DNA of 64,000 nt from Caenispirillum bisanense (GCF_039523075.1 NZ_BAAAEP010000018.1:1-64000), one strand, 5' to 3'; positions 54,007 to 62,295 are shown, counted from the first letter of the stretch. Notes: a model not told the origin generated them from the sequence alone. Numbers and translations are program-made.

Positions 54007-55668
54007 GTGCAGACCATCCTCCAGGGCTGGCGCCCCTACGCCATCCTGACGCTCCTCTGTGCGCTGCTGTACCTGCCGGGGCTGGCGGCGGTGCCGCCGC
54101 TCGACCGCGACGAGAGCCGCTTCGTCCAGGCCTCGCGGCAGATGATGGTCACCGACGACTACGTCACCATCTGGTTCCAGGACGAACCCCGCCACAAGAA
54201 GCCGGTCGGCATCCACTGGCTGCAGTCGGCCAGCGTCGAGGCCTTCAGCGATCCCCACAGCACGGCGGTGTGGCCCTACCGGCTGGTGTCGGTGCTGGGG
54301 GCGGTGCTGGCGGTGATCGGCACCTTCTATTTCGGCGCCGCGCTGTTCGACCGCCGGGTCGCCTTCGCCGCCGCCGGCATCCTGGGCGCCAGCCTGATCC
54401 TGGTGACGGAGGCCCATCAGGCCAAGACCGACGCCATGCTGCTGGCTTGCGCGGTGGCGGCGCAGGGGGTGTTCGCCCGGCTGTACCTGCAATCGCGCGG
54501 CGGCGGCGTGGCGGTGCCGGGCTGGAACGTGGTGCTGTTCTGGCTCGCCATCGGCTGGGCGGTGATGGTCAAGGGGCCGGTGGTGCCGGTGGTGGTGTTG
54601 CTGACCATGCTGGCCCTGGCGGTGGCCGACCGCTCCGTCTCGTGGCTGCACGGGCTGCGGCCGGTGATGGGCATGCCGCTGGCGCTGGCCGTCTTCCTGC
54701 CCTGGTATCTGGCGGTGGGCGAGGCCACCGACGGCGGCTTCCTGGCCGAGGCGGTGGGCAAGGACCTGCTGCCCAAGCTGCTGGCCGGGCAGGAAAGCCA
54801 CGGCGCCCCGCCGGGCTATTACCTGCTGCTGGCGACGGTGACATTCTGGCCCGGCAGCCTGTTCCTGTGGCCGAGCCTGTGGCGCAGTTGGCGTCAGCGC
54901 ACCCAGCCGGCGCTGCGCTTCCTGCTGGCGTGGCTGGTGCCGGCGTGGCTCATGTTCGAGCTGGTGCCGACCAAGCTGCCGCACTACACCCTGCCGACCT
55001 ATCCGGCCCTGGCGCTGATGGTGGCGGCGGCGCTGTTCGCCGTGCGCGACGGCACCTGGGACATGCTCGCCCGCCGCGGCGCCCGCGCGTGGTATGCGGT
55101 GTGGGCGGTGGTCGGCGTGGCGCTGGCGGTGGCGGCGGTGGTGCTGCCGGTCCACTACGGCGATGGCTTCAACGCCCTGTCGCTGCCGGTGGCGGCGGCG
55201 GCCCTGGCGGCGGCGGCGGTGCCGCTGTGGCTGGCGTGGCGGCGGCGGTTCCTCAATGCCATGGCGGCCGGCGTGGCGGCGGCGGCGCTCACCTACGGCG
55301 GTGTCTTCGCCTTCGTGCTGCCGAGCCTGACCGATCTGGCGGTGAGCCCGCGCCTGGCCGCCGCCTATGAGGCGGCGTCGGCGCCGGGGCGGCCGTTCCC
55401 GCTGGTCTCCACCGGCTACAGCGAACCCAGCCTGGTGTTCCTGGCCGGCACCGAGACCCGGCTTGCATCGCCGGAAGAGGCCGCCACCTATGTGGCGGAC
55501 AACCCCGGCGCCCTGGCCGCCGTCGAAAGCCGGCAGCAGCAGCGCTTCCTGGAGGTGCTGGCGGAGCGGCCGGAGGTGGCGGTGACGCCGGTGGACCGGG
55601 TTCAGGGCTTCAACTATTCGCGCGGCCGCGAGGTCGACATCATCCTCTATCGTTCGGGACCATCGTGA
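54007..55668 (+). CDS. GT39/ArnT-like membrane glycosyltransferase
   Basis: A 553-residue polytopic transferase; the GTG at 54007 follows AGGAG. The first loop has the ArnT-type motif PPLDRDESRFVQASRQM, with the catalytic Asp/Glu, then FQDEPRHKKPVGIHWLQ. EAHQAKTDAMLLAC, VKGPVVPVVV, LPWYLAVGEATDGGF and ELVPTKLPHYTLPTYPALAL are typical of the aminoarabinose or undecaprenyl-sugar transferase group. It moves a sugar from a polyprenyl-phosphate donor on the periplasmic face; lipid A is the likely acceptor. It overlaps the PAP2 gene by 4 bp, mirroring the pair at 47054–49242. Confidence 0.92.
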   Translation: MQTILQGWRPYAILTLLCALLYLPGLAAVPPLDRDESRFVQASRQMMVTDDYVTIWFQDEPRHKKPVGIHWLQSASVEAFSDPHSTAVWPYRLVSVLGAVLAVIGTFYFGAALFDRRVAFAAAGILGASLILVTEAHQAKTDAMLLACAVAAQGVFARLYLQSRGGGVAVPGWNVVLFWLAIGWAVMVKGPVVPVVVLLTMLALAVADRSVSWLHGLRPVMGMPLALAVFLPWYLAVGEATDGGFLAEAVGKDLLPKLLAGQESHGAPPGYYLLLATVTFWPGSLFLWPSLWRSWRQRTQPALRFLLAWLVPAWLMFELVPTKLPHYTLPTYPALALMVAAALFAVRDGTWDMLARRGARAWYAVWAVVGVALAVAAVVLPVHYGDGFNALSLPVAAAALAAAAVPLWLAWRRRFLNAMAAGVAAAALTYGGVFAFVLPSLTDLAVSPRLAAAYEAASAPGRPFPLVSTGYSEPSLVFLAGTETRLASPEEAATYVADNPGALAAVESRQQQRFLEVLAERPEVAVTPVDRVQGFNYSRGREVDIILYRSGPS

Positions 55669-56342
55669 CCGTCGATTCCGTTCTGGCGCTGGCGCGGCGC
55701 CACCCCCGCTGGAGCAGCTTCGCCGCCGTGCTGCTGGTGGCGCTGGCCAGCATCCTGCTGCTCGACCGGCCGCTGGCGGAATACATCCACGCCGGCCAGT
55801 CGCCCAACCGCTATGGCTTCTGGCGCACCGTCAGCAAGGTCGGGCAGGCCGAGTACTGGTACGGCCTCGCCCTCATCGGCCTTCTGGTGGCCTTCGTGCG
55901 CTCCAAGCTGGCCTGGACGCTGGAGGGCATCGCCGAATGCCGGCGCCAGGCCCGCGCCTGGTGGTTCATGATCGTCGCCATGCTGCTGAGCGGTGCGGCC
56001 GTCCATGCGGTGAAGTTCGCCCTCGGCCGGGTGCGCCCGAAGGAGCTGTTCGACACGCCGGAGCCGCTGTACGGCTTCTTCCCGCTGTCGGGCGAGCAGT
56101 CCTTCCCCTCCGGCCACTCGCAGGCCATCTGGTCGGCGATGATCGCGCTGACGGCGCTGTTCCCGCGCCATCGCTGGTGGTTCGTCGCCATTGCCGTGAT
56201 GGTGGCCTACAGCCGCGTCGCCACCTTCCAGCACTTCCTGGCCGACATCCTGGTGGGCAGCGCCATCGGCGTGCTGATCACCCTGGCGGTGCGCGACCGC
56301 TTCGCCCGCAAGGCCTCCCTGCGCATCGGCAAGGAGGCCTGA
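55665..56342 (+). CDS. PAP2 superfamily membrane phosphatase
   Basis: A 225-residue membrane phosphatase starting at a GTG that overlaps the GT39 stop. Its active-site motifs are KFALGRVRPKELF near residue 117, EQSFPSGHSQAIWSAM with the catalytic histidine, and the nucleophile region SRVATFQHFLADILVG. Segments around them give five or six helices. It may recycle undecaprenyl phosphate or trim lipid A phosphates for the partner transferase. The pairing, not the individual motif, suggests this role. Confidence 0.92.
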   Translation: MTVDSVLALARRHPRWSSFAAVLLVALASILLLDRPLAEYIHAGQSPNRYGFWRTVSKVGQAEYWYGLALIGLLVAFVRSKLAWTLEGIAECRRQARAWWFMIVAMLLSGAAVHAVKFALGRVRPKELFDTPEPLYGFFPLSGEQSFPSGHSQAIWSAMIALTALFPRHRWWFVAIAVMVAYSRVATFQHFLADILVGSAIGVLITLAVRDRFARKASLRIGKEA

Positions 56343-56371
56343 GGCGGGCGGCACGCCGGCCGGGGGCGGCT

Positions 56372-57562
56372 CTACCGTTCCAGGAAGGCGCGGATCCGGT
56401 CACCGGCCTGGGCGATGGTCAGCACCCCGTCCAGGTGGCCGCGGGTGCCGGCCAGTTCGACGATCTGCACCGGCGTGCCGTCGGCGGCGATGAGGGCGGC
56501 GGTCTTGCGCACGCCTTCAGGGAAGAACACCAGGTCTTCCGGCTGGTGGATGATCAGCGTTGGCGCTTCGATGCGCGCCAGCCCTTCGGCCAGGGTGGGG
56601 CCGCCGCCCGTGACGAAGGTCTGGTTGGCGCGCACCAGGTACAGCAGGTGGTTGGCATCGGCCACCGCCGCCCGCGCCGCCGCCACCTGATCCAGCACCG
56701 CCTCGATCTTGTACTTCGCGGTGATGTCGGCGGCGGGGTCGCGGCCTTCCTCCGCCAGGGCGCGGCCGAAGGTCTCGTCGGCCCATTCCCAGTGGTTGGC
56801 CTGCAGGGTGACCAGCTTCAGCGCCTCCGCCAGTCCCTTGGTCGGCGGCTCGCCGTCGTAGTAGGCGCCGTCGTTCCAGTTGCCGTCGGCGCGGATGGGC
56901 GACGCCCAGGTGTTGAGGATGCCGATGAGGTAGGCGTCGGCCTCGCCCGAGCCGATGACCGGAATCAGCCGCGCCACCCGGTCGGGATAGGTCGCCGCCC
57001 ACTCGTAGGCCTGCAGCGAGCCCATGGAGGCGCCCATGACGGCGTGCAGGCGGGTGATGCCCAGGCTGTCCAGCAGCGCCTTCTGCACCTCAACGAAATC
57101 GCGGATGGTGACCACCGGGAAGTCCATCCCCCACGGCTTGCCGGTGGCCGGGTTGACGGTCGCCGGGCCGGTGGTGGTGACGTTGGGATCGTGGGCGTTG
57201 AGGTTCACCAGCGTGTCCGACGCGATGACGTAGTAGCGGTCGGTGTCCAGCGGCTTGCCGGGGCCGATGATGCTGTCCCAGTAGCCGGGGGCGGCGTCGC
57301 TGTCGGCGTACTTGCCGGCGGCGTGGCTGGTGCCGGAGAAGAAGTGGGTGATGAGGATGGCGTTGTCGCGGGCCTCGTTGAGGGTGCCGTAGGCTTCCCA
57401 GCCCACCCGCACCGGCGCGATGGTGGCGCCGTTCTGGGTGGTGAAGCTGTCCATCTCGAACACCTGCTTCTCCACCAGCTGGTCGTAGGCGGCGGCGGGG
57501 GCAGGGGCGCTCAGCCAGACCGCCGCCACGGCGGCGGCGGCCAGGGTGTACAGACGCTGCAT
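56372..57562 (-). CDS. Exported alpha/beta hydrolase, homoserine O-acetyltransferase-like
   Basis: A 396-residue alpha/beta hydrolase of the MetX-like group with a clear signal peptide (LYTLAAAAVAAVWLSAPAPAAA, cleaved near residue 24), unlike cytosolic MetX. The catalytic triad is visible: nucleophile in HAVMGASMGSLQAYEWA, Asp in HQPEDLVFFPEG and His in AGTRGHLDGVL. It also keeps the family's GWEAYGTLNEARDNAILI and YWDSIIGPGKPLDTDRYYVIASD. The export signal makes methionine biosynthesis unlikely; a periplasmic esterase or acyltransferase is the better guess. It converges on the PAP2 gene. Confidence 0.85.
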   Translation of the reverse strand: MQRLYTLAAAAVAAVWLSAPAPAAAYDQLVEKQVFEMDSFTTQNGATIAPVRVGWEAYGTLNEARDNAILITHFFSGTSHAAGKYADSDAAPGYWDSIIGPGKPLDTDRYYVIASDTLVNLNAHDPNVTTTGPATVNPATGKPWGMDFPVVTIRDFVEVQKALLDSLGITRLHAVMGASMGSLQAYEWAATYPDRVARLIPVIGSGEADAYLIGILNTWASPIRADGNWNDGAYYDGEPPTKGLAEALKLVTLQANHWEWADETFGRALAEEGRDPAADITAKYKIEAVLDQVAAARAAVADANHLLYLVRANQTFVTGGGPTLAEGLARIEAPTLIIHQPEDLVFFPEGVRKTAALIAADGTPVQIVELAGTRGHLDGVLTIAQAGDRIRAFLER

Positions 57563-57670
57563 GGATGTCCTCCCGGTTGTGTTGCTGTCATCACAACCGG
57601 GGCGGCGGAGTCGGGTCAAATGCGCATAGGTGGGGCCGCTGCTCCGCCGGACCGCCGGGCGCTGTCGCCG

Positions 57671-58015
57671 TCAGTGCAGGCGCTGGCCGTCGGGCACCGG
57701 CTGGTCGGGGCGGATCAGCACGATGGCGCCGTCGGCATCGGCGAAGCCGAGCACCAGGCATTCGCTCATGAAGCGGCCGATCTGCTTGGCGGGGAAGTTC
57801 ACCACCGCCGCCACCTGCCGCCCGACCAGGGTTTCGGGGGTGTAGTGGACGGTGACCTGGGCGGAGGTGCGACGCTCCCCGATCTCCGGGCCGAAGTCGA
57901 TCCACATCTTGATCGCCGGCTTGCGGGCCTCCGGGTAGGGCTCGGCCCGGATGACGGTGCCGACGCGGATGTCGACCTTGAGGAAATCGTCAAAGCTGAT
58001 GGGATCGCTGCTCAT
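57671..58015 (-). CDS. tRNA-binding domain protein, CsaA-like
   Basis: A 114-residue single-domain OB-fold protein of the CsaA/tRNA-binding family: FLKVDIRVGTVIRAEPYPEARKPAIKMWIDFG, TSAQVTVHYTPETLVGRQVAAVVNFPAKQIGRFMSECLVLG and VLIRPDQPVPDGQRL. The family resembles the C-terminal domain of methionyl-tRNA synthetase; CsaA has been proposed to be an export chaperone in Bacillus. The ATG at 58015 is the first after the intergenic region shared with the divergent pdxJ. Confidence 0.92.
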   Translation of the reverse strand: MSSDPISFDDFLKVDIRVGTVIRAEPYPEARKPAIKMWIDFGPEIGERRTSAQVTVHYTPETLVGRQVAAVVNFPAKQIGRFMSECLVLGFADADGAIVLIRPDQPVPDGQRLH

Positions 58016-58164
58016 GGGGCCCCTCGGCACGGACTGCGGAGGCGGCCAGGGTAGCGGCGCCGCGCCGCCGCCGGAAGGGCCACTGCAATATGGCACTGGC
58101 GTGCGGCGGCCTGAGCCGGCAGACTGGCCGCCCTTTGCGCCACCTGGGACGGATGCCGCCTGCC

Positions 58165-58896
58165 ATGCCGACGATGCTCAGCGTCAACCTCAACAAGGTC
58201 GCCCTGCTCCGCAACCAGCGCGACATCGGCCTGCCCGACGTGGCCGAGGCGGCGCGCACGGTGCTGGCCGCCGGCGCCCACGGCGTCACCGTCCACCCCC
58301 GGCCGGACGAGCGCCACATCCGCCGCAGCGACGTGCCGGTGCTGGCCGCGGTGGTGCGCGAGCACGGCAATGGCGCCGAATACAACATCGAGGGCTTCCC
58401 GTCGGAGGACTGGCTGCAGCTGGTCCTCGACAACGGCGCCCATCAGACCACCCTGGTCCCCGACCCGCCGGAGGCCCACACCAGTGAGGAAGGCTGGGAT
58501 CTCGACGCGCAGGCGGAGTTCCTGCGGCCGGTGATCGCCCGCCTGAACGCCGCCGGCATCCGCGTGTCGCTGTTCATCGAGCCCGATCCGGCGGCGCCGG
58601 CCAAGGCGCGGGCGCTGGGTGCCGGGGCGGTGGAGATCTACACCGGCGCCTATGCCCACGGCCGCCCGCTGGACGACTACCGCGCCGCCGGCCGCGCCGC
58701 CCACGAGGCAGGGCTGCGGCTGAATGCCGGCCATGACCTCAGCCTGACCAACCTGGGCGCCTTCCTCGACGCGGTGCCGTGGACGGCGGAGGTCTCCATC
58801 GGCCACGCCATCACCGCCGAAGCGCTGTGGATGGGGTGGTCGCGGGTGGTCGGCGCCTATCGCGACATCTGCGTCTTCCCGCGCGAGATGGCGTAA
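58165..58896 (+). CDS. pdxJ: Pyridoxine 5'-phosphate synthase
   Basis: A 243-residue TIM-barrel enzyme that condenses 1-deoxyxylulose 5-phosphate with 3-amino-2-oxopropyl phosphate. It opens LSVNLNKVALLRNQR and has GVTVHPRPDERHIRRSDV, YNIEGFPSEDW, TTLVPDPPEAHTSEEGWD, VSLFIEPD and GAVEIYTGAYA, then LNAGHDLSLTNLG and SIGHAITAEALWMGW. The ATG at 58165 is chosen for GGGACGG upstream; 58153 is an in-frame alternative. The element copy 2 follows on the same strand after about 60 bp. Confidence 0.95.
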   Translation: MPTMLSVNLNKVALLRNQRDIGLPDVAEAARTVLAAGAHGVTVHPRPDERHIRRSDVPVLAAVVREHGNGAEYNIEGFPSEDWLQLVLDNGAHQTTLVPDPPEAHTSEEGWDLDAQAEFLRPVIARLNAAGIRVSLFIEPDPAAPAKARALGAGAVEIYTGAYAHGRPLDDYRAAGRAAHEAGLRLNAGHDLSLTNLGAFLDAVPWTAEVSIGHAITAEALWMGWSRVVGAYRDICVFPREMA

Positions 58897-59050
58897 GGGC
58901 ACGTCTTTCAGGTTGCTTTTGCCGCCGCTTTGATGTGGGGTGGCATGGGTGTCCGGCGCAGCAGCAGCGCCGGTTCAGGCGGCGCGACCGGAGGGCACGG
59001 GGCTCCTCCGGCCGTGGCAGAGGCCCTGCCGGATACCTGGAGGGACTGCG

Positions 59051-59140
59051 ATGACCTGGATTCCCAGAATTCGCATCACCGTCGAAGTCGAAAAGACCCG
59101 GAGCAGCCTGAAACTCACGCTCCGGGTCAATATCGCTTAG
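59051..59140 (+). CDS. 29-residue peptide of a duplicated family (MxWIPR…EKTR)
   Basis: A 29-codon ORF encoding MTWIPRIRITVEVEK followed by TRSSLKLTLRVNIA. A strong GGAGGG lies 6 nt before the ATG. It is about half identical to the peptide at 45384–45476, with conserved W-I-P-R, I-T-x-E-x-E-K-T-R and L-x-L. It is basic and strand-like, with no signal or membrane segment. The two ORFs are at the same place within the same structured element. Function unknown; a translated small RNA or a genuine microprotein are both possible. Confidence 0.6.
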   Translation: MTWIPRIRITVEVEKTRSSLKLTLRVNIA

Positions 59141-59147
59141 GCGGATC

Positions 59148-59173
59148 GGCAGGGGCGTTGGAGCGCTCCTGCC
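59148..59173 (+). terminator. Terminal hairpin of element copy 2
   Basis: GGCAGGGGCG (59148–59157) pairs with CGCTCCTGCC (59164–59173) over 10 bp with one G·U, 7 bp after the small ORF's stop. The position and 5' arm match copy 1 exactly. No T-run follows. Confidence 0.6.
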
Positions 59174-59222
59174 ACCTCCCAGTCTAATGCGCCAGCCTCG
59201 CCGTCGCAAGCACACCAAACAA

Positions 59223-59254
59223 AACGGCCGCCATCCGGGGGGAGGGCGGCCGTT
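59223..59254 (-). terminator. Terminator of the phasin gene
   Basis: AACGGCCGCC (59223–59232) and GGCGGCCGTT (59245–59254) form a perfect 10-bp stem. On the minus strand it is followed by TTGTTTG, so it is a normal intrinsic terminator 46 bp past the phasin stop. Confidence 0.8.
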
Positions 59255-59300
59255 GCTCGGCGGGACAGCGGCGCGACTCGCGCGCTGCTGACGATCCGAT

Positions 59301-59750
59301 TTACTTGCGCGGGGCGGTGGCGGCGGCGCCGGCCTTGGCGACCACGCCCTTCACCTCGTCCAGCGCTTCGGCGAAGCGGCGGTTGAGCAGGTCGGTCACT
59401 TCGGCGTTGGACTTGGCCATCAGTTCCGACATCTCGCGGGCGTTGGCGACGGCGCGCTCGAAGGCTTCCTTGGCGACTTCCGTCTGCTTGACGAGCTTCT
59501 CGGTCGGCGACGGGGCGCCGGCGATGCCCGAGGCGGCGGCGGCGGATTCTTCCACGGCCTGGCGCAGCAGCTCGGTCTGGCGCTTCATGAGGGCCTGCAC
59601 GCCTTCGAACGCCAGACGGTTGGCGGCGGTCAGCGCTTCCAGGTTCTTCTGCTGGGCGGCGACCATGGCGTCCATGTCGACGCCCGGCACCTTCATTTCG
59701 CTCATGTACTTGCTGATGTCGAAATCGAACGGCAGTTCGGTCTTGGCCAT
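59301..59750 (-). CDS. Phasin family protein
   Basis: A 149-residue helical phasin, which coats polyhydroxyalkanoate granules. The family pattern is clear: FDISKYMSEMKVPGVDMDAMVAAQQKNLEALTAANRLAFEGVQALMKRQTEL-type helices (residues 9–60), then EKLVKQTEVAKEAFERAVANAREMSELMAKSNAEV and a short Ala-rich end. Its presence indicates PHA storage; the MaoC protein (44734) and hbd (53006) fit with 3-hydroxyacyl-CoA metabolism. It has its own terminator. Confidence 0.92.
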   Translation of the reverse strand: MAKTELPFDFDISKYMSEMKVPGVDMDAMVAAQQKNLEALTAANRLAFEGVQALMKRQTELLRQAVEESAAAASGIAGAPSPTEKLVKQTEVAKEAFERAVANAREMSELMAKSNAEVTDLLNRRFAEALDEVKGVVAKAGAAATAPRK

Positions 59751-59864
59751 GATTCACCTCCCGGCGGGTTCAAAAGATAAACGGACTGGCAGCACGGTAA
59801 TTTTCGCACCTGCACAAGTCAAGGCGAAATGCTGCGGCGCACAATGTGCGTCCGCCGCACCGTG

Positions 59865-60560
59865 TCAGTCGTCGGCGGCCGGCATTTCAGGGTCGCTGCC
59901 GGGGCGAGTCGTGCGGGCAGGCGTGTCGGTGGGCGGCGGCCGGTCGTCCTCCAGACCGCTGCCGGCCACCCGGGCGCCGCCGAATCCGGGCACCATCCGC
60001 ACCAGATCGTCCAGGTTCTTCAGGGCCTTGTCGAGGGCGGCCATGGTCCGCGCCAGGTCCGGCGTGTCGTCCTGCACGAAGGTGCGCAACACCCACAGAT
60101 AGGTATAGGCCAGCCCCTTGATGCGGGCATAGCCGGTGAGGCCGGAGGCCGACAGCCCCGCCGCCTCCAGCGTCAGCGCCATGGAGCGGCCGAGACGGAA
60201 GGCGGAGTAGAGGCCGTCGAACGGCCGCAGCGGCAGGCCCTTCAGGTAGGACGCGATGGCCTGACGGTAGGGCGCCATGGCCTCGAACCGCGCCATCAGC
60301 ACGTCGAACAGGCGGTCGCGCACCGGCTCCGACGGGTCCGCCTCGGTGCGGCCGGAGAGCGCCAGCCGGTCGGTGTAGCGGAAGGCCTCGTCCACCAGGG
60401 CCTCGTGGCCGGGGTGGCTGCGCAGCACCTCGTGGACGTCCAGGTCGGCGGCCAGCGCCACCTCGGCGGGGGTGACGCGGGGCCAGCCGTGGGCCTCCGC
60501 CACCGTGAACACGGCGGCGCCGATGCGATCGGGCAGGCTGTCGGTTTCGGATGTCGGCAT
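59865..60560 (-). CDS. TetR-like transcriptional regulator
   Basis: A 231-residue protein; AGGAGG precedes the ATG at 60560. The N-terminal 55 residues (RIGAAVFTVAEAHGWPRVTPAEVALAADLDVHEVLRSHPG) fit a TetR helix-turn-helix, though less canonical than most. The C-terminal part is helical and ends in a disordered Pro/Arg-rich tail. It could also be a COQ9-like protein, which shares this fold, but the characteristic COQ9 end is not obvious. It lies 44 bp downstream of proC on the same strand. Confidence 0.65.
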   Translation of the reverse strand: MPTSETDSLPDRIGAAVFTVAEAHGWPRVTPAEVALAADLDVHEVLRSHPGHEALVDEAFRYTDRLALSGRTEADPSEPVRDRLFDVLMARFEAMAPYRQAIASYLKGLPLRPFDGLYSAFRLGRSMALTLEAAGLSASGLTGYARIKGLAYTYLWVLRTFVQDDTPDLARTMAALDKALKNLDDLVRMVPGFGGARVAGSGLEDDRPPPTDTPARTTRPGSDPEMPAADD

Positions 60561-60604
60561 CTGTCTGTCCTCCTCGACCGGCTGTCGCGACATAAAGGGC
60601 TGAC

Positions 60605-61408
60605 CTAGCCCGCGAGTTCCCGCGAGCGATGGGCGGCGGCGGCCACGGCGCGGATCATGAGGGCATCGAGCCCGTCGTCGGCCATCAGCACCGCCAGCGC
60701 CGCCGCCGTGGTGCCGCCGGGGCTGGTGACGTTCTGGCGCAGGGTCGCCGGCTCCTCCGGCGAGCGGTGCATCAGTTCGCCGGCGCCGCAGATGGTGGCG
60801 CGGGCCAGCTGCGCCGCCAGATCGGCCGGCAGGCCGGCGGCGATGCCGGCGCGGGTCATGGCCTCGGCCAGCAGGAACACATAGGCGGGGCCGGAGCCGG
60901 AGACCGCCGTCACCGCATCCATGTGGGCCTCGTCCTCCACCCAGGCAACGGTACCCACCGCCTGCAGCAGGGCGGTGCAGCGGTCGCGCATGGCGGTGTC
61001 GACGGGGGCATTGGGGCAGCAGACGGTGATGCCGCGGCCGACGGCGGCCGGGGTGTTGGGCATGGCGCGCACCACCGCCGCCGTCTCCCCCAGGGCCTGG
61101 GCGAAGAACGCCAGCGTGCGGCCGGCGGCCACCGACAGGAACACGGTGCCCGGCGCGACGAAGCGGCGGTAGGCCGGCAGCACGTCGGCCATCACCTGCG
61201 GCTTCACCGCCAGCACCACCGCATCGGGGCGGAAATCGGCCGGCACCGCCTCGGCGCTTTCCACCACCCGCACGCCGGCCGGCGCGGTCGCACCGCCGCC
61301 GGGTTCGACGATGACCACGTCCTGCGGCCTGAGGGTGGTTTCCAGCCAGCCGGACAGCATGGCGCCGCCCATCTTGCCGCAGCCGACCAGAAGGATGGAA
61401 AGGGACAT
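60605..61408 (-). CDS. proC: Pyrroline-5-carboxylate reductase
   Basis: A 267-residue ProC, which makes proline from pyrroline-5-carboxylate using NAD(P)H. The Rossmann start ILLVGCGKMGGAMLSGWL, AVKPQVMADVLP, VRAMPNTPAAVGRGITV and the C-terminal AVSGSGPAYVFLLAEAM with PEEPATLRQNVTSPGGTTAAAL are diagnostic. It lies between the YbjN gene (137 bp upstream) and the TetR-like gene on the same strand, the usual alphaproteobacterial order for YbjN and ProC. Confidence 0.96.
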   Translation of the reverse strand: MSLSILLVGCGKMGGAMLSGWLETTLRPQDVVIVEPGGGATAPAGVRVVESAEAVPADFRPDAVVLAVKPQVMADVLPAYRRFVAPGTVFLSVAAGRTLAFFAQALGETAAVVRAMPNTPAAVGRGITVCCPNAPVDTAMRDRCTALLQAVGTVAWVEDEAHMDAVTAVSGSGPAYVFLLAEAMTRAGIAAGLPADLAAQLARATICGAGELMHRSPEEPATLRQNVTSPGGTTAAALAVLMADDGLDALMIRAVAAAAHRSRELAG

Positions 61409-61544
61409 GGAAGGGGTCTCCTCGCGCTCGGGTGATGCTGCCGGCATGAAACGCCAGGCCGGTGCCCCGGCACAAGGGCTGTGGTGGCGAAGAACGGCCG
61501 GCGGGGGCGGATCGGGCCGCGTCCCGCCGGCCGGAACCGGACGA

Positions 61545-62042
61545 TCAGGCCTCGCCCATGGTGTCGAGCATGGCGGCGGTGATGGCGTCCTGCGCCGTCT
61601 TGCCGCCCCAGACGAGGAACTGGAAGGCGGGATAGAACCGCTCGCATTCGGAAATGGCGTGGTCCATCAGCTCTTCCATGGTTTCCTCGTCGAGGCCGTG
61701 GCGGAGCATGACGGTGTGACGGAACAGCGGCACGCCGTCGTCGTGCCACAGGGCGAAGTGGCCGAGCCACAGCCGCTCGTTCAGCAGCGACAGCAGTTCG
61801 AACACATCGGCGCGACGGTTTTTCGGCACCTTCAGGTCGAAGGCGCAGGTGACGTGCAGGCTCTCCAGGTCCTGCGACCAGGCGAAGAAGAGGGTGTAGT
61901 CGCACCAGTGGCCGGGCACCTCCATCGCCGCTTCCAGTTCGGTGCGGCGGTCGAAGGTCCAGTCCTTGGTAAGGGCGACGGTTTCGACGATGTCGATGGG
62001 GTTGGCGTCAGTCGACGCGGCGTCGAGCGGGGCCGAATACAT
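61545..62042 (-). CDS. YbjN domain-containing protein
   Basis: A 165-residue protein of the YbjN/TY3 fold: ANPIDIVETVALTKDWTFDRRTELEAAM, WCDYTLFFAWSQDLESLHVTCAFDLKVPKNRRADVFELLSLLNERLWLGHF and a C-terminal helix (ETMEELMDHAISECERFYPAFQFLVWGGKTAQ). GGAGGTGA precedes the ATG at 62042. The family is structurally like type III secretion chaperones, and no enzyme function is known. It is the usual upstream neighbour of proC in alphaproteobacteria. Confidence 0.92.
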   Translation of the reverse strand: MYSAPLDAASTDANPIDIVETVALTKDWTFDRRTELEAAMEVPGHWCDYTLFFAWSQDLESLHVTCAFDLKVPKNRRADVFELLSLLNERLWLGHFALWHDDGVPLFRHTVMLRHGLDEETMEELMDHAISECERFYPAFQFLVWGGKTAQDAITAAMLDTMGEA

Positions 62043-62295
62043 GCGGTCACCTCCCTGGCGCAGGGCGGAAGGGAGTGGTCCCTTCCGCAGGATGGCGGCC
62101 GGGACGGGCGGCGGCTGTGGACAAATCTTGTTGTACTGCCACCCCCTGGCCACAAGACATAGCCTGCCAGAGGGGCGACTTTGGTGCAAGGGTTCTGTTG
62201 CAGGCGCTAAATGAGGCGCAGCCCTGGCCCGTCCCGTCACGGAAACTTCACTGAATGCAAACGCCCGATACTGTTCCGGCGGTTGCCGAAAAGAA
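62043..62295. other. Intergenic region upstream of the YbjN gene
   Basis: About 250 bp between the divergently placed YbjN start and the ubiK terminator. AT-richer than the genes. No supported ORF, RNA gene or clear operator is seen; it must hold the YbjN–proC promoter. Confidence 0.5.

Larger units (their letters stand above)
58955..59173 (+). repeat. Small structured element with ORF, copy 2
   Basis: The plus-strand counterpart of 45348–45571. In order: AGCAGCAG…CAGGCGG (about 58960–58982), hairpin 1 (CCGGAGG 58988–58994, CCTCCGG 59005–59011), hairpin 2 (GGCAG 59016–59020, CTGCC 59026–59030), GGAGGG, a 29-codon ORF (59051–59140), hairpin 3 inside the ORF (GACCCGGAGC 59095–59104, GCTCCGGGTC 59119–59128) and a terminal hairpin (59148–59173). 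The next gene is on the opposite strand, so this unit does not lead into any downstream gene. The intervening region to the phasin gene holds only the phasin terminator. Confidence 0.75.
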
